A stretch of 64,000 nt of DNA from Ovis canadensis (GCF_042477335.2 NC_091264.1:32861386-32925385), one strand, 5' to 3'. Shown: positions 33,610 through 45,052, numbered from the stretch's first letter. A program made the numbers and translations. The notes: generated from the letters alone by a model not told the origin.

Positions 33610-33770
33610 GCTCTGAGAATCACCCGAGGTGCTTCTTAAACATACAGACTTCTGGGTTGCCGCCTCGCCCCTGCCATAAGTTGGCTTGGAACCCTGGAAT
33701 CTGCATGTTGAACAAGTGTCCCAAGGTGATTCTCATCACTGGACACATGTGGAGAATCAGGAAGAGGGGC
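33610..33770 (+). repeat. hAT-Charlie (MER5-like) remnant
   Basis: 'gagaatcacccgaggtgctt', 'ggaatctgcatgttgaacaa', 'ggtgattctcatcactggac' follow the MER5-type layout. Confidence 0.65.
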
Positions 33771-33946
33771 AGGATAGAATGAGTGCATTGATGGACCTGG
33801 GCTTGAAGAGGAGGAATTTCACTGCCAAACATGAGCCTTAGAACTACTGAGGGAGTGAGGCTCCTTCAAAATGTGGATTCCCAGGCTTCACTGACCAAGA
33901 TTCCAGTTTGATGGGTCTGTAATGAGATTTGGGAATCTGTATTTTT

Positions 33947-34961
33947 GAATTATTTCTAATTTTTTAATGTTTTATGTTGTTTTTTCTTCCACCACCCCCA
34001 TTTAACTTTTTTAAAAAATTTTAAATTGGAGTGTAGTTGATGAACAATGTTGTATTAGTTTCAGATGTACAGCAAAGTGATTCAGTTGTACACAGACATG
34101 TATTTACTCTTTTTAAAATTCTTTTCCCATTTCGGTTATTACAGAGTATTGAGCAGAGTTCCCTGTACTTTACAGTAGGTCCTTGTTGGTTATCTGTTTT
34201 AGCACCCCCCTTTTCCCATTTATTCTGGTAAGCTGTATTTTTTTCTTTAAAAAAAACTTTAAATTTTATATTGCAGTATAGCCAATTAATAATGTGATAG
34301 TTCCAGGTGGACAGCAAAGGGACTCAGCCATGCAAATATATGTATCTATTCTAAACCCACCTCCCATCCCAGGCTGCCACATATCATTGAGCAGTGTTCC
34401 CTGTGCTATACAGTAGGTCCTTGTTGGTTATCCATTTTAAATATAGCAGTGTGTGCATCCCATACTCCCTAATGATCCCGTCCCCCATTTTGCCCCGCTG
34501 CTGCTGCTGCTGCGTCGCTTCAGTCGTGTCTGACTCTGCAAGACCTCATAGACAGCAGCCCACCAGGCTCCCCCGTTCCTGGGATTCTCCAGGCAGGAAC
34601 ACTGGAGTGGGTTGCCATTTCCTTCTCCAATGCATAAAAGTGAAAAGTGAAAGTGAAGTCGCTCAGTCATGTCCGACTCTTAGCGACCCCATGGACTGCA
34701 GCCTACCAGGCTCCTCCATCCATGGGATTTTCCAGCTAGCAACCATAAATTTGTTCTCTAAGTATGTAAGTCTGTTTCTGTTTTGTAAATAAGTTCATTT
34801 GTATCATTCTTTTTTTAGATTCCACATTTTTATAAGGGATGTCTGACTTCACTCATATGACAATCTCCAGGCCCATCCATGTTGCTGCAAATGATGTTAT
34901 TTCATTTTTTCTAATGGCTTGAGTAATACTCCGTTGTATATATGTATCACATCTTTATCCT
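33947..34961 (-). mobile_element. L1 insertion(s), minus strand, with perfect target duplication
   Basis: Reverse L1 3' region bracketed by a perfect 16-bp duplication (GGGAATCTGTATTTTT at 33931-33946 and 34962-34977). Two L1 3'-UTR units are present head to tail, each with 'acagtaggtccttgttggtt' (about 34174 and 34411). A third partial target copy (CTGTATTTTT at 34233) lies between them, so two successive insertions are likely. Confidence 0.9.
34493..34738 (-). mobile_element. Bov-A2 SINE inside the L1
   Basis: Reverse-oriented dimer of BovA units starting with (CTG)n then CGTCGCTTCAGTCGTGTCTG. The second unit (GTCGCTCAGTCATGTCCGAC) is cut short at TTTTCCAG, followed directly by L1. Confidence 0.92.
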
Positions 34962-35474
34962 GGGAATCTGTATTTTTAACAGGCCTCTCAGGTAACGCTG
35001 ATGCAATAGTTCTTATCCTGAGAAACCCCAGGATGAGGGTATTGTGAGAGGACAGATTTTATAGAATTTAAACTTTAAACTTTGTAGAGTCACAGGCAAA
35101 GTCCTCCTAAGAGTAAAGTGCTTGGTAATAGAGTTGGGTCTTGACAAGTGTGGGAAGGATATGATTCACTTGCTAGATGAATTTGAGAGGGAGTTGACAG
35201 GAAATGAATAAAACCTGGCTAAGGTAGTCCCACTGATGGATGGTGGGAATTTGCAGAGGTGCCCAGTAGATACCGCACACATGTGAATCATGAAATGGTA
35301 GGTGGAACAGCAGTCATTCTAAAAATGAACTCCAGCGTCAGAGAAGTCTGACTCTTATTTCGGAGAATTTTCTTATAGCTTTTTAAAAAAGAAATTATTT
35401 ACCATCTGGGGAACAAGATCAAGTGGGAGGTAGTTTCATGAATGTAATCCAGTGGTGATATCTATGTGTTACAG

Positions 35475-35619
35475 GTACCAAGCGCAATGAGCTTGTGGAA
35501 TCTAAGGGATGCTTTGCCAACGTAACATCACCTGGCAGAAGGGTCAGCTCCTCGTCTGCTGAAACAGGTCTATGTGTCAGTGGGCCTCTCAGCCCTGGCA
35601 GAGGCTTTGTGCACCTAGA
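35475..35619 (+). CDS. SPATS1: SPATS1 coding exon 2
   Basis: Residues 39-87, including the serine-rich stretch (VESKGCFANVTSPGRRVSSSSA) that matches human ESKGCFAN...SVSSSSS. Acceptor TGTTACAG at 35467-35474. Donor GTAAGT at 35620 follows two bases (GA) of codon 87. Using the GTAAGG four bases downstream would add an in-frame TAA, so 35619 is the end. Confidence 0.92.
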
Positions 35620-35696
35620 GTAAGTAAGGGTCCAGGGAAGAGCCATAGACATTGGGGTCAATTCTAACCCGGGGACCAACAGTCTGACAGGGAGTG

Positions 35697-35925
35697 TGAC
35701 ATGTTTACAAGAGCATGGGTTCTGGAGCCAGACTGAATTCAGATCTCATTCTGTCACTTGGTATCTGTGTGAATTTGGGCAAATTACTTCACCTCCCTGG
35801 GCCTCAGCTTTCTTATCTGCAAAATGGGGAGAGGTGGTGGTAATACTTCAGGAGATTGTTGTGAGGATGAAATGCGGTAATTCATATAAAGTGATTAGAA
35901 GACTCCTTGGCATGAAACACAGGCT
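35697..35925 (+). repeat. MIR remnant
   Basis: 'gttctggagccagactgaat', 'gaatttgggcaaattacttc', 'ctgcaaaatggggagaggtg', 'gttgtgaggatgaaatgcgg': a nearly full forward MIR. Confidence 0.85.
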
Positions 35926-36011
35926 GTGCAAGGGCTCGCTATTATGAAGGTGAAATTAAACTATGTATTTTTGGGAGTGCAAATATACACACACAGGTGG
36001 CAAATCTTTTA

Positions 36012-36203
36012 CAAAATATTTGTTTATGTCATTTTTGCTTTTGGCTGCATTGTGTCTTAGTTGTGGCACATGGATGTTCCTTGTGGCGTGTGCGCTTAGT
36101 TGCCCCAGGGCATGTGGGATCTTAGTTTCCTGACCAGGAATCAAACCTGTGTTCCCTGCATTGGAAGGCAGGTTCTTAATCCCTGGACCGCCAAGGAAGT
36201 CCT
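36012..36203 (-). mobile_element. CHR-type SINE
   Basis: Reverse-oriented: 'tttggctgcattgtgtctta' to CCGCCAAGGAAGTCC. Confidence 0.88.
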
Positions 36204-36467
36204 GGTGGTACACTCTTAAAGAACAGCAAAGAAATGGTTACCATAACAGTCAGAGTCAGGATTGTGGTTACCTCTCTGGGAAAGGGACACAGATGGTTTC
36301 CAGGGAGTGAGAGGAAAGGGCTGGCCGTGCATTATTTTTCTTGGATGTCGGCTTTAGAAGTATTTGTAAAACTGCACTGTTTTATATGCTTTGCTCTGTT
36401 TGATTTCTTATGATAAAAAGTCTTAAAAAGCTTTTTCCAACAGTTTCTGTTGTAATGAAAGTAATTT

Positions 36468-36758
36468 AGTGGTTTCCATGGTGGCTCAGTGGTGAAGAAT
36501 CCTCCTATCAACACAAGGGACATGAGTTCAATCCCTGGTCCAGGAAGATCCTCCATACCAGGAGCGACTAAACCCTTACATTACAACTACCGAGTCCACG
36601 TGCTCTAGAGCCTGGGAACTGCAAGTACTGAGCCCTTAAGCCTGTGCTGTGCAACAAGAGAAGTCACCTCAATGAAGAAGCCACAGCTAGAGAAAAGGCT
36701 GTGTAGCAGTGAATACCCAGCACAGCCATAAATACATAATTAAATTAAAAAATAAAGT
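36468..36758 (+). mobile_element. CHR-type SINE, long form
   Basis: Forward: TTTCCATGGTGGCTCAGTGG head, 'gtgctgtgcaacaagagaag' body, 'agccataaatacataattaa' tail. Confidence 0.88.
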
Positions 36759-37914
36759 TATTTAAGTTCATTATAGGAATTTTGAAAATATAAAAAACAG
36801 TATAAAAAACAACCACCATGGTAATCTCATCTCTTAGAGAATTGGTGTTAATTTTTTTATATGCATGAAAGAAAAATCTATTTCTTATGCATGGAAATAT
36901 GCAATTATTTTTCACAATTAAGATCATATTATACTACTTTTTTGCAAAACTTGCTTTTTCTAACTTTACCCACTCTTTCACAGTCACCTGTTTATCTGTC
37001 CGTGTCGTCTTCCCCTTGACCCTAAGCTCCTGAGAGGAGGGACTGTTTGGATCCCCAGTGTCTAGACCAATGCTGTCCACAAAATGTACTCAGATATGTG
37101 TTTGTTGAGTGAAAGTAGCTGGATAGTCCTCAAGTTCTTTTGGAACATTTCCTTTATCTTGGCAATGTTTTCTATGCAGTTAATTCAGCAAACACAAATA
37201 TATAAAAGTATTTAGGGGAGACATATATCACCCAGTGTCAAAGTTATACATTTGGAACTAGGAGGGTGGACTCTGAGTTGTTGGCTTTTTTGCTTTATCT
37301 GCACACTATGGAAGTTCAAAGACATTAGTATGGGTATGTTTACTTAAAACTGAAGTTGGGCTATGCAAGACTGTGAGTTATGGACCCAGGGTTCTTTATG
37401 ATTTTTAGGCATCATAGTCTAGAGTTAGCCTGCAGATCCAGCTCGGCCCCTCTCTAGGGTGTGGGTTGTTAGTTTCTTTGAGGGGTCATTTCCTTTGCAA
37501 ATGGAAATGATTCTACTGGCCCCACCTATAATAACAGGATTTTTTGTTAGGAGCAAACAAAATGATCAACATGAAGTTGGTTTGAAATGATTCCAATATC
37601 AAGGTGGCATAATATTTTGAAAAAAGATCCTATGACTTGATAACAGATAACTCTACCTGAAAGTATTGTCCAAGGCCATCTATCAAATGCTAGGCCACTA
37701 AGACCAGAAGTGATGGCTTTTTCTGTTGATGCCCACAACAGCTCATTACAGGAATTTTTAACTGCCAGGAAGTTCTGTACTAAACATAGTGCTCTGTTAT
37801 TATAGCCATTTCAGTCAAGTCTTATTTTTGATTATTTCTTTCTCTTTTCTTTACGCTGATTGATTTTTTATTTCCATTTAATGATTGTATTGGACATGCA
37901 TTTTTTTGGTAGCA
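36759..37914. other. Unique intronic sequence (SPATS1)
   Basis: No repeat or coding signal is recognised. AT-rich at 36760-36950. Confidence 0.4.
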
Positions 37915-38300
37915 GTTTTAGCTGAAGCATAATTCGTATACCATGTAATTCAGTTTAATAATGCAACCATTATCACAATCAATTTTAGGACATTTTTATT
38001 GCCTCCTTAAAGAAACCTGTTGCCCTCATGTCCCTTATCCCTCCAGCCCTGGATAACCATTAATTTTATCTCTATGGATTTACCTGTTCTGGATATTTCA
38101 TATAAATGGAATCACCAATATATGGTCTTTGGTGTCTGGCTTCTTTTATTCAGCCTAACGTTTAGGTGTATGCCAGGAGTGGAATTGCTGGGTTATATGA
38201 TAATTCTATATTTAACTTTTGGACACCAAACTGCCTTTAGGCATGCATCTTTTGAATATATTTCAGTTCCCTCAAATTATGAATCAATAAATTATATGCT
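37915..38300. repeat. Old L1 (L1M-type) fragment
   Basis: 'cataattcgtataccatgta', 'cccttatccctccagccctg', 'catataaatggaatcaccaa', 'tatggtctttggtgtctggc'. Third copy of the family seen at 4510 and 20385. Confidence 0.7.
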
Positions 38301-38430
38301 CATGGGCTTTTATTGAAGAGTAGTCCTAGTTTTCATATGTGAGGGCAATTCTAGTGTAAGAGATGTAAGATCAGGTTGTAACTTCCAATTTAAGCACATC
38401 AACATTTTCATTCTTCTGCTTCCTTTCCAG

Positions 38431-38555
38431 CCCTGCTGCGGAGTTGGATCTGAAATCCTCCTCCTCACATTCTGATCACTCCTCTGAAACTTCACTGCCT
38501 GGAGTCCAAGAGGATAAATATCCCCAGGAATTCAGCCTGCTCAAGCTGCAGACAA
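38431..38555 (+). CDS. SPATS1: SPATS1 coding exon 3
   Basis: Residues 87-128 plus one base. PAAELDLKSSSSHSDHSSET... then EDKYPQEFSLLKLQT, a close match to human DLDRKLSFSHSDHSSEM...DKYPEEFSLLKLQT. Acceptor CCTTTCCAG (ends 38430). Donor A|GTGAGT at 38556. The serine/histidine run gives the protein its name. Confidence 0.95.
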
Positions 38556-38635
38556 GTGAGTAGGTTATAGGTCCTCTCCATGTGCCTCCATGCCCAGGGT
38601 CTTTGCAGAAGGCTGCCATACTGTTGGGTGCCATT

Positions 38636-39190
38636 TGCTGAAGACCCACTAGGTGCCTGGCATTCAACATACTTCATCTCTAATTCTCACAGCTCTGTGG
38701 GGCAGCTACTGTTATATGTTTTGCAAAATTAAAATGCCTTATAAACATAAAAGTACTATAATAAAATATTAAAATAATAAAGAAGCATGTAGAATATGAA
38801 AACCCCTTCCCCAATATTTTCCAATCATCCCCTTATTCTGCTCCATAGCTGTGAATTTGATATCTGTTCTTCGAGAATTTTGAAATGTAAATGTATATGT
38901 ATTTGAAATGTATATGTATAAATATATATATATTTATGGATTGTAATATACCACCATATTTTCACTGATAGAAAACAGTACAAAATTATTTTCAAAGTAT
39001 TGTTTTCACTCAAAGTACAAATAGATCATGGATTCTTTCTGTGTCAATACATATAGACCTATGTGGCTAATACAGACCTCCCCGTTTTACACAGAAGGAA
39101 ACTGAGGCTGGAGAGATTCAGTCACCCACAGAAGCACACATAGTTAGGAAGTGAAGGGATGGGGTTAGAACTCAAACACGCCTTCCTGCA
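38636..39190 (-). repeat. MIR remnant, interrupted
   Basis: Two reversed MIR pieces (38636-38710 'aggtgcctggcattcaacat'; 39062-39190 'cccgttttacacagaaggaaactgagg'), separated by about 350 bp of AT-rich, unidentified insert. Confidence 0.65.
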
Positions 39191-39833
39191 TAGCCTCTGG
39201 TCCTTCACGGCCACCAAGGAGAAAAGAGTTTCTTAAGCAACCCTGGAGCTGTCAGATCTTTCACCGTTCAAAATCACTTGAGCAGTTTTATAGGAAAAGG
39301 GTCGGACAAAGAAACAGACTAAGGTCTCAGAGCAGCCCTTCTCCTCGGTCCTAATCACGCTGCATCTCTCTGTGTTTCTGTAGCCTGGCATGTGCCAGTG
39401 TTGGCTGCCAACACCATATGCCATCTGGTTAAGATGCCATGGGTGTTCCAGCCCTTCCCCTGACGGGCTTTCTATTCCTACACATTTATTAGAGTGAAGA
39501 TTGGCTCCCAGATGCTTGTAAAACTGTCTCTGAGCTTCCTCACCCATACATCACTTCCAACCATAAAACTGGCCTTATTTTTGAAAGGGAGAGTAAAAAA
39601 GGAAAAAGAGAAGAACCCTCTTAGATAGCTTTCTTTCTACTTCCCTTCTTTTGTGCCTAGTCCCATAGCGGTTAACACTGCCCTTGATGTAGAATTACGG
39701 AACTACACGCATGGATACAGGTCGTATAGCCAGATAGTGCTGGGGGTGGGGGTGGGGCTTCACACCATTTTGTTATCCAGCTACACTGTGAGGCCGGAGC
39801 AGTGCTGATCGAAGCATTTCTGATGTCTTGCAG

Positions 39834-39995
39834 AAGATGGGCAGCGTCCTGAGTGGACATTTTATCCAAGGTTTAGCAGCAACATCCACACCTACCATGT
39901 TGGAAAGCAGTGTTTCTTTAACGGGGTCTTCCTCGGCAATAGGAGGTCTCTATCAGAGAGGATAGTGGACAAGAGCCTTGGGAGAAAGAAATGTG
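39834..39995 (+). CDS. SPATS1: SPATS1 coding exon 4
   Basis: Residues 129-182 plus one base. DGQRPEWTFYPRFSSNIHTY...CFFNGVFLGN..., the best conserved block of the protein against human DGHRPEWTFYPRFSSNIHTYHVGKQCFFNGVFLGN. Acceptor GTCTTGCAG. The donor G|GTAACG at 39996 is weak, but it is the only GT that keeps phase with the next exon. Confidence 0.95.
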
Positions 39996-40647
39996 GTAAC
40001 GTTTTCCTCCTGAATCTTCATTGTGCAATGCCCCAGAATACTCGTGAGTTGTCATTCCAGCGGCCTAGCCTTGTGTGGCTGGGGCAGACCTAGGGGGTCA
40101 CTGTGTCATTCAGGTGCAGCCAGGAAAATAGGAAAGACAAGGGGATGGTTGGCAGGCTGCGCTTTTTGGCAAAGAACTCACACCATATGCTGATCCACAT
40201 TTTTGTTTCTCTCTGAGTTTCATAAAATGCTAATGTGATATTTGAGTCATCAGATAAGTTCTCTCGGATACTTATTAATAGAAATCTCCATTGAAGTCCG
40301 AGGAAAATAATTCATGTTTCAATTAGATGCTGCTTGTCATACGCATTTAAATCGTACTTTTGATTCTTTACAAGGAAAACATCCTGTAACCCTTAGCTTC
40401 AGTGTGTGTTGTTGTTTTGTAGCTGATTTAAAGAAAGGTAGATGTGATGAAGTGTGTATATATATCTCCTCAGCTTGTGACTTGGTGAGTTCTCTGTTCC
40501 AACTTAGCCATCATAAGTTTATTGAAAGACCCTAAAGAGTTTCTGAATAGCAAGGGACCGTTTATGGCACACGCTTCTATAGAAATACCTGTATAGGAGT
40601 CAGCAAGTGCTTCAGGGAAGAGTAAGATTGCTGTAATAGGAATACAG

Positions 40648-40876
40648 GGCTTCCCTGGTAGCTCAGCTGGTAAAGAATCTGTGTGCAATACAGGAGACCC
40701 CAGTTCAATTCCTGGGAAGATCCACTGGAGAAGGGCTAGGCTACCCACTCCAGTATTCTTGGCCTTCCCTGGTGGCTCAGCTGGTAAAGAACCTGCCTGC
40801 AGTCTGGGAGACCTGGGTTTGATCCCTGGGTTGGGAAGAGCCCCTGGAGAAGGGAAAGGCTACCCACTCCAGTATA
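40648..40876 (+). mobile_element. Tandem Bov-tA heads
   Basis: Two Bov-tA 5' units in a row: 40648-40761 (GGGCTTCCCTGGTAGCTCAG ... CCAGTATTCTTGG) and 40762-40876 (CCTTCCCTGGTGGCTCAGCT ... CCAGTATACAAAG). Both break off at the same place in the body. Confidence 0.85.
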
Positions 40877-40905
40877 CAAAGAGAAATAAATAGAAACTTC
40901 TAGTT

Positions 40906-40926
40906 TTATTTATTTATTTATTTATT
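40906..40926. repeat. (TTTA)n simple repeat
   Basis: Short TTTA tract after the tandem SINE. Confidence 0.8.
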
Positions 40927-41002
40927 TTTGAGTTTTAAAATAGACTTTTAAACTCACAGCAGAGACAAGTAGTTTTGAAAACCAAGGCTTTTCCTTGGGT
41001 AG

Positions 41003-41214
41003 TTGTTATTTAGTTGCTAAGTCATGTCAAACTCTTGTCCGACCCTATGGGCTGTAGCTCTCCAGGCTCCTCTGTTCATGGGATTTTTTAGGCACAAATA
41101 CTGGAGTGGGTTGCCATTTCCTCCTCCAGGGGATCTTCCTGACCCAGAGATCGAACCCATGTCTCCTGCATTGACAGGTGGATTCTTTACCACTGAGCCA
41201 CCAGGGCAGCCCTT
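41003..41214 (-). mobile_element. Bov-tA SINE
   Basis: Reverse-oriented full copy, GTTATTTAGTTGCTAAGTCA to GCCACCAGGGCAGCCC. Confidence 0.92.
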
Positions 41215-41726
41215 GCATGGATAGAGAATACACCACAAGCCAGACTAGAGGAGGTGAGAAAGTAGTCATTGATACGGGGACTCTGAGGAGTCCTGTGTCC
41301 TACCCAACTCCTGAGATCAAAATCTAGTGGCTGAGGGGACATGAGTCTAGCTGGGGCTTCTGCCTCACAGGGTGGCTGGGGGAAGACCTTGAGCTTCCAG
41401 ATGAAGTGGCATCTCACCTGACAGTGCACAGAGAGCGATGATAACTCTGGGCAATATTTGGGGAGAAAGCCTCCCGAGGGTCTCATCCACCCAGGAGATG
41501 TGGACGAATAGCAGTGTTTCTGTGCCTTGTAAAGACTGTGGAGCTTAGGACAGAGAGAAAGAGAGTGATAGCGAGCAAGCGAGCAAGCCAGGGGAGCTGG
41601 TTGTATGGCTGGAATGCTGACAGGTCACCATAGAGTATACTGTTGATCACCAAGCCGGGGGTCATATGGGAATAAATGTGTGTTTCACCTGATGCATGGC
41701 AGACAGGGATGGCTTCAGAGGATCAG

Positions 41727-41727
<1 letters not shown>

Positions 41728-41761
<34 letters not shown>

Positions 41762-42008
41762 GTCGCTTCAGTCGTGTCCAACTCTGTGCGACCCCATAGA
41801 CGGCAGCCCACCAGGCTCCCCCGTCCCTGGGATTCTCCAGACAAGAACACTGGAGTGGGTTGCCATTTCCTTCTCCAATGCATGAAAGTGAAAAGTGAAA
41901 GTGAAGTTGCTCAGTCGTGTCCCATGGACTGCAGCCTACCAGGCTCCTCCGTCCATGGGATTTTCCAGGCAAGAGTACTGGAGTGGGGTGTCATTGCCTT
42001 CTCCGGAG
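41728..42008 (-). mobile_element. Bov-A2 SINE with (CTG)11 head
   Basis: Reverse-oriented dimer. The leading trinucleotide run spans 41728-41760 (11 CTG units), then CGTCGCTTCAGTCGTGTCCA. ATCAGACT on both sides (about 41722 and 42009) is a probable target duplication. Confidence 0.93.
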
Positions 42009-42685
42009 AATCAGACTAGATGGCCCATTTTAGTAGACAACAGAAATAGATACCAGCTCTCAGAGAGCAGCAGGTACCCATGTGGTTTGTAGATGGTGAC
42101 CCAGGACCCAAAGCCTTCTCATAGATCCTGATGTCATGTAAGCCTGCTGTGCACACTCTGACTTCTCACTCCTGAGAGGCAGCCCTAGGGAGGAGAGCCA
42201 AGTATTTATTTAATTGGTTTAAATCTGGAACAGCTGAGAAAAACCAAGAAGGGACTAAGTTTAGCTGTCTATTACTTAGGCATGCTTTTGGCTACAAGTA
42301 AGAGAAAAATCAAATTATCAGAGACTTAAATTGTAAGATATTTATTAGGTAATTAATAAATGTGAAGCTTCGGTATCTAGTGACCTATATGGTCTGGTTG
42401 CCCAGTGATCTCATCAAAGACACAGGCTCATTTTGGGTTTTTTGATGTGTTACCATTCTTCGTAATGTTGGATTTTTGTGTCTAGATGCTGGTCCCCTTA
42501 TGGTTATAAGATAACTGTTGTAGTTCTAAGCATCATATTTGTATTCAAGACATAAAAAAGGAAAATCTCCTGTTGCCTTCTGCTTTTAGAAGGAAGGAAA
42601 GTTTTCCCATATGGTCCTTGGGAGACTTCCTTGTCTCACTGGCCAGAATGGGGACAACTTCAAGTATATATTAAAAGTAAATGAG

Positions 42686-42922
42686 GAGGACTTCCTTGGT
42701 GGCTTAGTGGTAAAGAATCCGCCTACTAATGCAGAAGACATGGATTCCATCCCTGGCCTGGGAAGATCCCACATGCTGTGGAGCAACTAAGCAACTAAGC
42801 CCGTGTGCCACAGCTGTTGAGCTGTAGAGCCCAGGAGCTGAAACAACAGAAGCCCAAGCACGACAACTAGAGAAAAGCCTGCGCAGCAACCAAGACCCAG
42901 CACAGCCAAAAAGCAAAGAAAA
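42686..42922 (+). mobile_element. CHR-type SINE, long form
   Basis: Forward: GACTTCCTTGGTGGCTTAGT head, 'ctagagaaaagcctgcgcag' body, 'cacagccaaaaagcaaag' tail. Confidence 0.88.
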
Positions 42923-42924
42923 CG

Positions 42925-43082
42925 AGGGAGTTTCCTCCTGTTCCCAAAGCGGGAGCCCGGGTTCAATCCCTGGTCAGGAAGCTAGATCACACATGCTGCA
43001 AAAACAAGTGAAGATTCCCAAGTGCCATGGCCAAGACCTGGCCCAGCCAAATAAATACAAAGATTAAAAAAAACTTAAAAAG
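42925..43082 (+). mobile_element. CHR-type SINE, decayed head
   Basis: Forward: GGGTTCAATCCCTGGTCAGG box and 'ggcccagccaaataaataca' tail. The head is diverged. Confidence 0.8.
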
Positions 43083-43431
43083 AAAAATTTAAAAAGAGTC
43101 CTGTCTGTTGGGTGTGAGCAAAGAAGGAGGTTGTGTCCCCAGCTGCATGGCCCTGCTTCTAGTCCCGAGGCAGTCTTGCAGGCCAGGATTACTTTCTTGG
43201 GAGAGGCATCTGGCATTGGAGGTGCATGTTAAATGGCCATCCTGTGCCAGCCTGACTCCATGGGAACTCAAGTGGTTTGTTTCTTGTTCCTGGGGCATTG
43301 GAAGGGGCTGGGTCGGGTGTCAGAGCCTGGGCTGAATAAGCAGTGTTTACTCAGCATCAGTAGACTTTTTCCTGACTCCTCTTTACCATGAAGGCCACCT
43401 CCCACTGCTGCGCGGCCTCTTTCTTTTTTTC

Positions 43432-43762
43432 TTTTTTAATTAATTTATTTTTGGCTGTGCTGGGTCTTTATTGCTGCATGAGCTTATCCCTAGTTTCAGT
43501 GAGAAGGGGCTACTGTCTAGTTGCAGTGCACAGGCTTCTCATTCTGGTGGCTTCCCTTATGGAGTGTGGGCTCTAGGGCTTAAACAGTTGTAGTCCGTGG
43601 GCTCAGTAGTTGCAGCCCCCGGCTCTAGAGCACAGACTCAATAGTTGTGGCACACGGGCTTAGTTGCTCCACAGCATGTGGAATCTTCCTGGACCACAGA
43701 TCGAACCCATGTCCCCGCATTGGTAGGCAGATTTTATCCACTGCGCCACCAGGGAAACCCCC
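43432..43762 (-). mobile_element. CHR-type SINE, long form
   Basis: Reverse-oriented: 'taatttatttttggctgtgc' to GCCACCAGGGAAACCC. Confidence 0.9.
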
Positions 43763-44293
43763 TGTCCCAGTCTTAGAGACAGAAGGAGGAGCCAGGATCC
43801 TTATTAGCTGAGATCCAATCAGAGGGGCAGAGCCCCAATTCAAATGGCCTCTAATCCCTGAGGAATTCAGGGATTCAAAGTGCACTAATGCCTAGGAAAG
43901 AAAAGATTGAAGTCAGAGTTTATGCTCCTCATTGCAGATAACTTTTGATTCACCATTCATTTTAAACCAAACCATCCCATCCAAACCTAAGTTATTGCTC
44001 TTTCTCAGGGTAAAGTAATCATAACACGTTTAAAAAATATCTCAAACATAGGCTCACACTTGAAAAAAGTTTTTTAATTTGTTTCTTAAATTTATTTTTT
44101 ACTTTTATTTCAAGCTCACACTTTTCATCTCCTCAAGGTGAAACAATCATAAACAGAACATTTAAGAAACCTATATGTACCTAATGATAAAACACTAAAT
44201 TATCCTATTTCCACTGTCATGTCAATACTTAGAACAAATCTGGGGACCATCTTCAGCTCTTTTTATGATTTCATTTTTAAACACCATTCGCAG

Positions 44294-44414
44294 TTCTTGA
44301 CCCCAGGAATGGCATCCCAAAGTTAACTCCAGGAGATAATCCATATATGTATCCAGAACAGAGTAAAGGCTTTCATAAAGCAGGATCAACTCTCCCGCCA
44401 GTGAATTTTTCATT
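44294..44414 (+). CDS. SPATS1: SPATS1 coding exon 5
   Basis: Residues 183-222 plus two bases. LDPRNGIPKLTPGDNPYMYP...KAGSTLPPVNFS, nearly identical to human DIDPRNGIPKLTPGDNPYMYPEQSKGFHKAGSMLPPVNFS. Acceptor TTCGCAG, donor GTAAGT at 44415. The acceptor-side residues differ from human (KCVLD here, KYDID there). Confidence 0.96.
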
Positions 44415-44839
44415 GTAAGTATATGTTAATAGTAGCATTATTTAGTGAACTTTAAAGGAATCATATTTCTCTCTGTTACATATAAATTATATTTTTCAAG
44501 GGGCAAATCTCAACAGGACATGGTGAAGATTTCTAAAAAAGTCCACGTCTATTTCCTTAGTGTATGTATATTGCATGTGTGTAACTGAGATCATACACAG
44601 GATCTTGACTACAAAAAGGTGGTTGCTAATTTTGTTCCTATTATTACTACTACAAATATGAAGGCTTAAATTTTCATTCTGAATCACATTGTTGGTTAGG
44701 AGGGTTGACTTACACTCGAAACTAAGCATTGACGAGAAAGGGAGGGTCACTAAATCAAAAGAAAAATAGTTGGTGTGGTACATTAAAAATATTTTAGAAA
44801 ATTAATCACTTTCCAAAGAAAGCAAAACTACTAATTTGA

Positions 44840-45052
44840 AAACATACATGCGCCCTAATGTTTATAACAGCATTATTTACAATAGCCAAGATATGGAAAC
44901 AACCTCAGCAGATGAATAGATAAACAAGATGTGTGTGTGTATGTGTGTGTGTGTGTGTGTGTATATCTTAAATATATATATCGTATATCACTTATGTATC
45001 CACTTTAAACATATTGTAAATCAACTATATACCTCAATAAAAATTAATCATG
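44840..45052 (+). mobile_element. L1 3' tail with an internal (TG)n
   Basis: 'gttataacagcattatttac', 'atagccaagatatggaaaca', a (TG)n run at about 44931-44961 where L1 normally has mixed sequence, then 'gtaaatcaactatatacctc'. Confidence 0.8.

Larger units (their letters stand above)
33835..35045 (+). repeat. hAT-Charlie remnant split by L1 insertion
   Basis: Left part 33835-33946 ('atgtggattcccaggcttca' ... 'gggaatctgtattttt') and right part 34962-35045 ('aacaggcctctcaggtaacg'). The two halves join across the L1. Confidence 0.65.
28186..35474 (+). other. SPATS1: SPATS1 first intron between coding exons (7.3 kb)
   Basis: Runs from GT 28186 to AG 35474. Holds the SINEs, hAT and L1 copies listed separately. 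The stretches 28190-28915, 29125-30225, 30440-31855, 31980-32640 and 32830-33430 show no gene. The part 30900-32330 is markedly AT-rich and probably includes a worn L1 piece (about 31080-31260). Confidence 0.75.
39996..44293 (+). other. SPATS1: SPATS1 intron between coding exons 4 and 5
   Basis: Carries the SINEs listed below. The stretches 39996-40647, 41215-41727, 42009-42685 and 43763-44290 show nothing recognisable. Confidence 0.7.
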
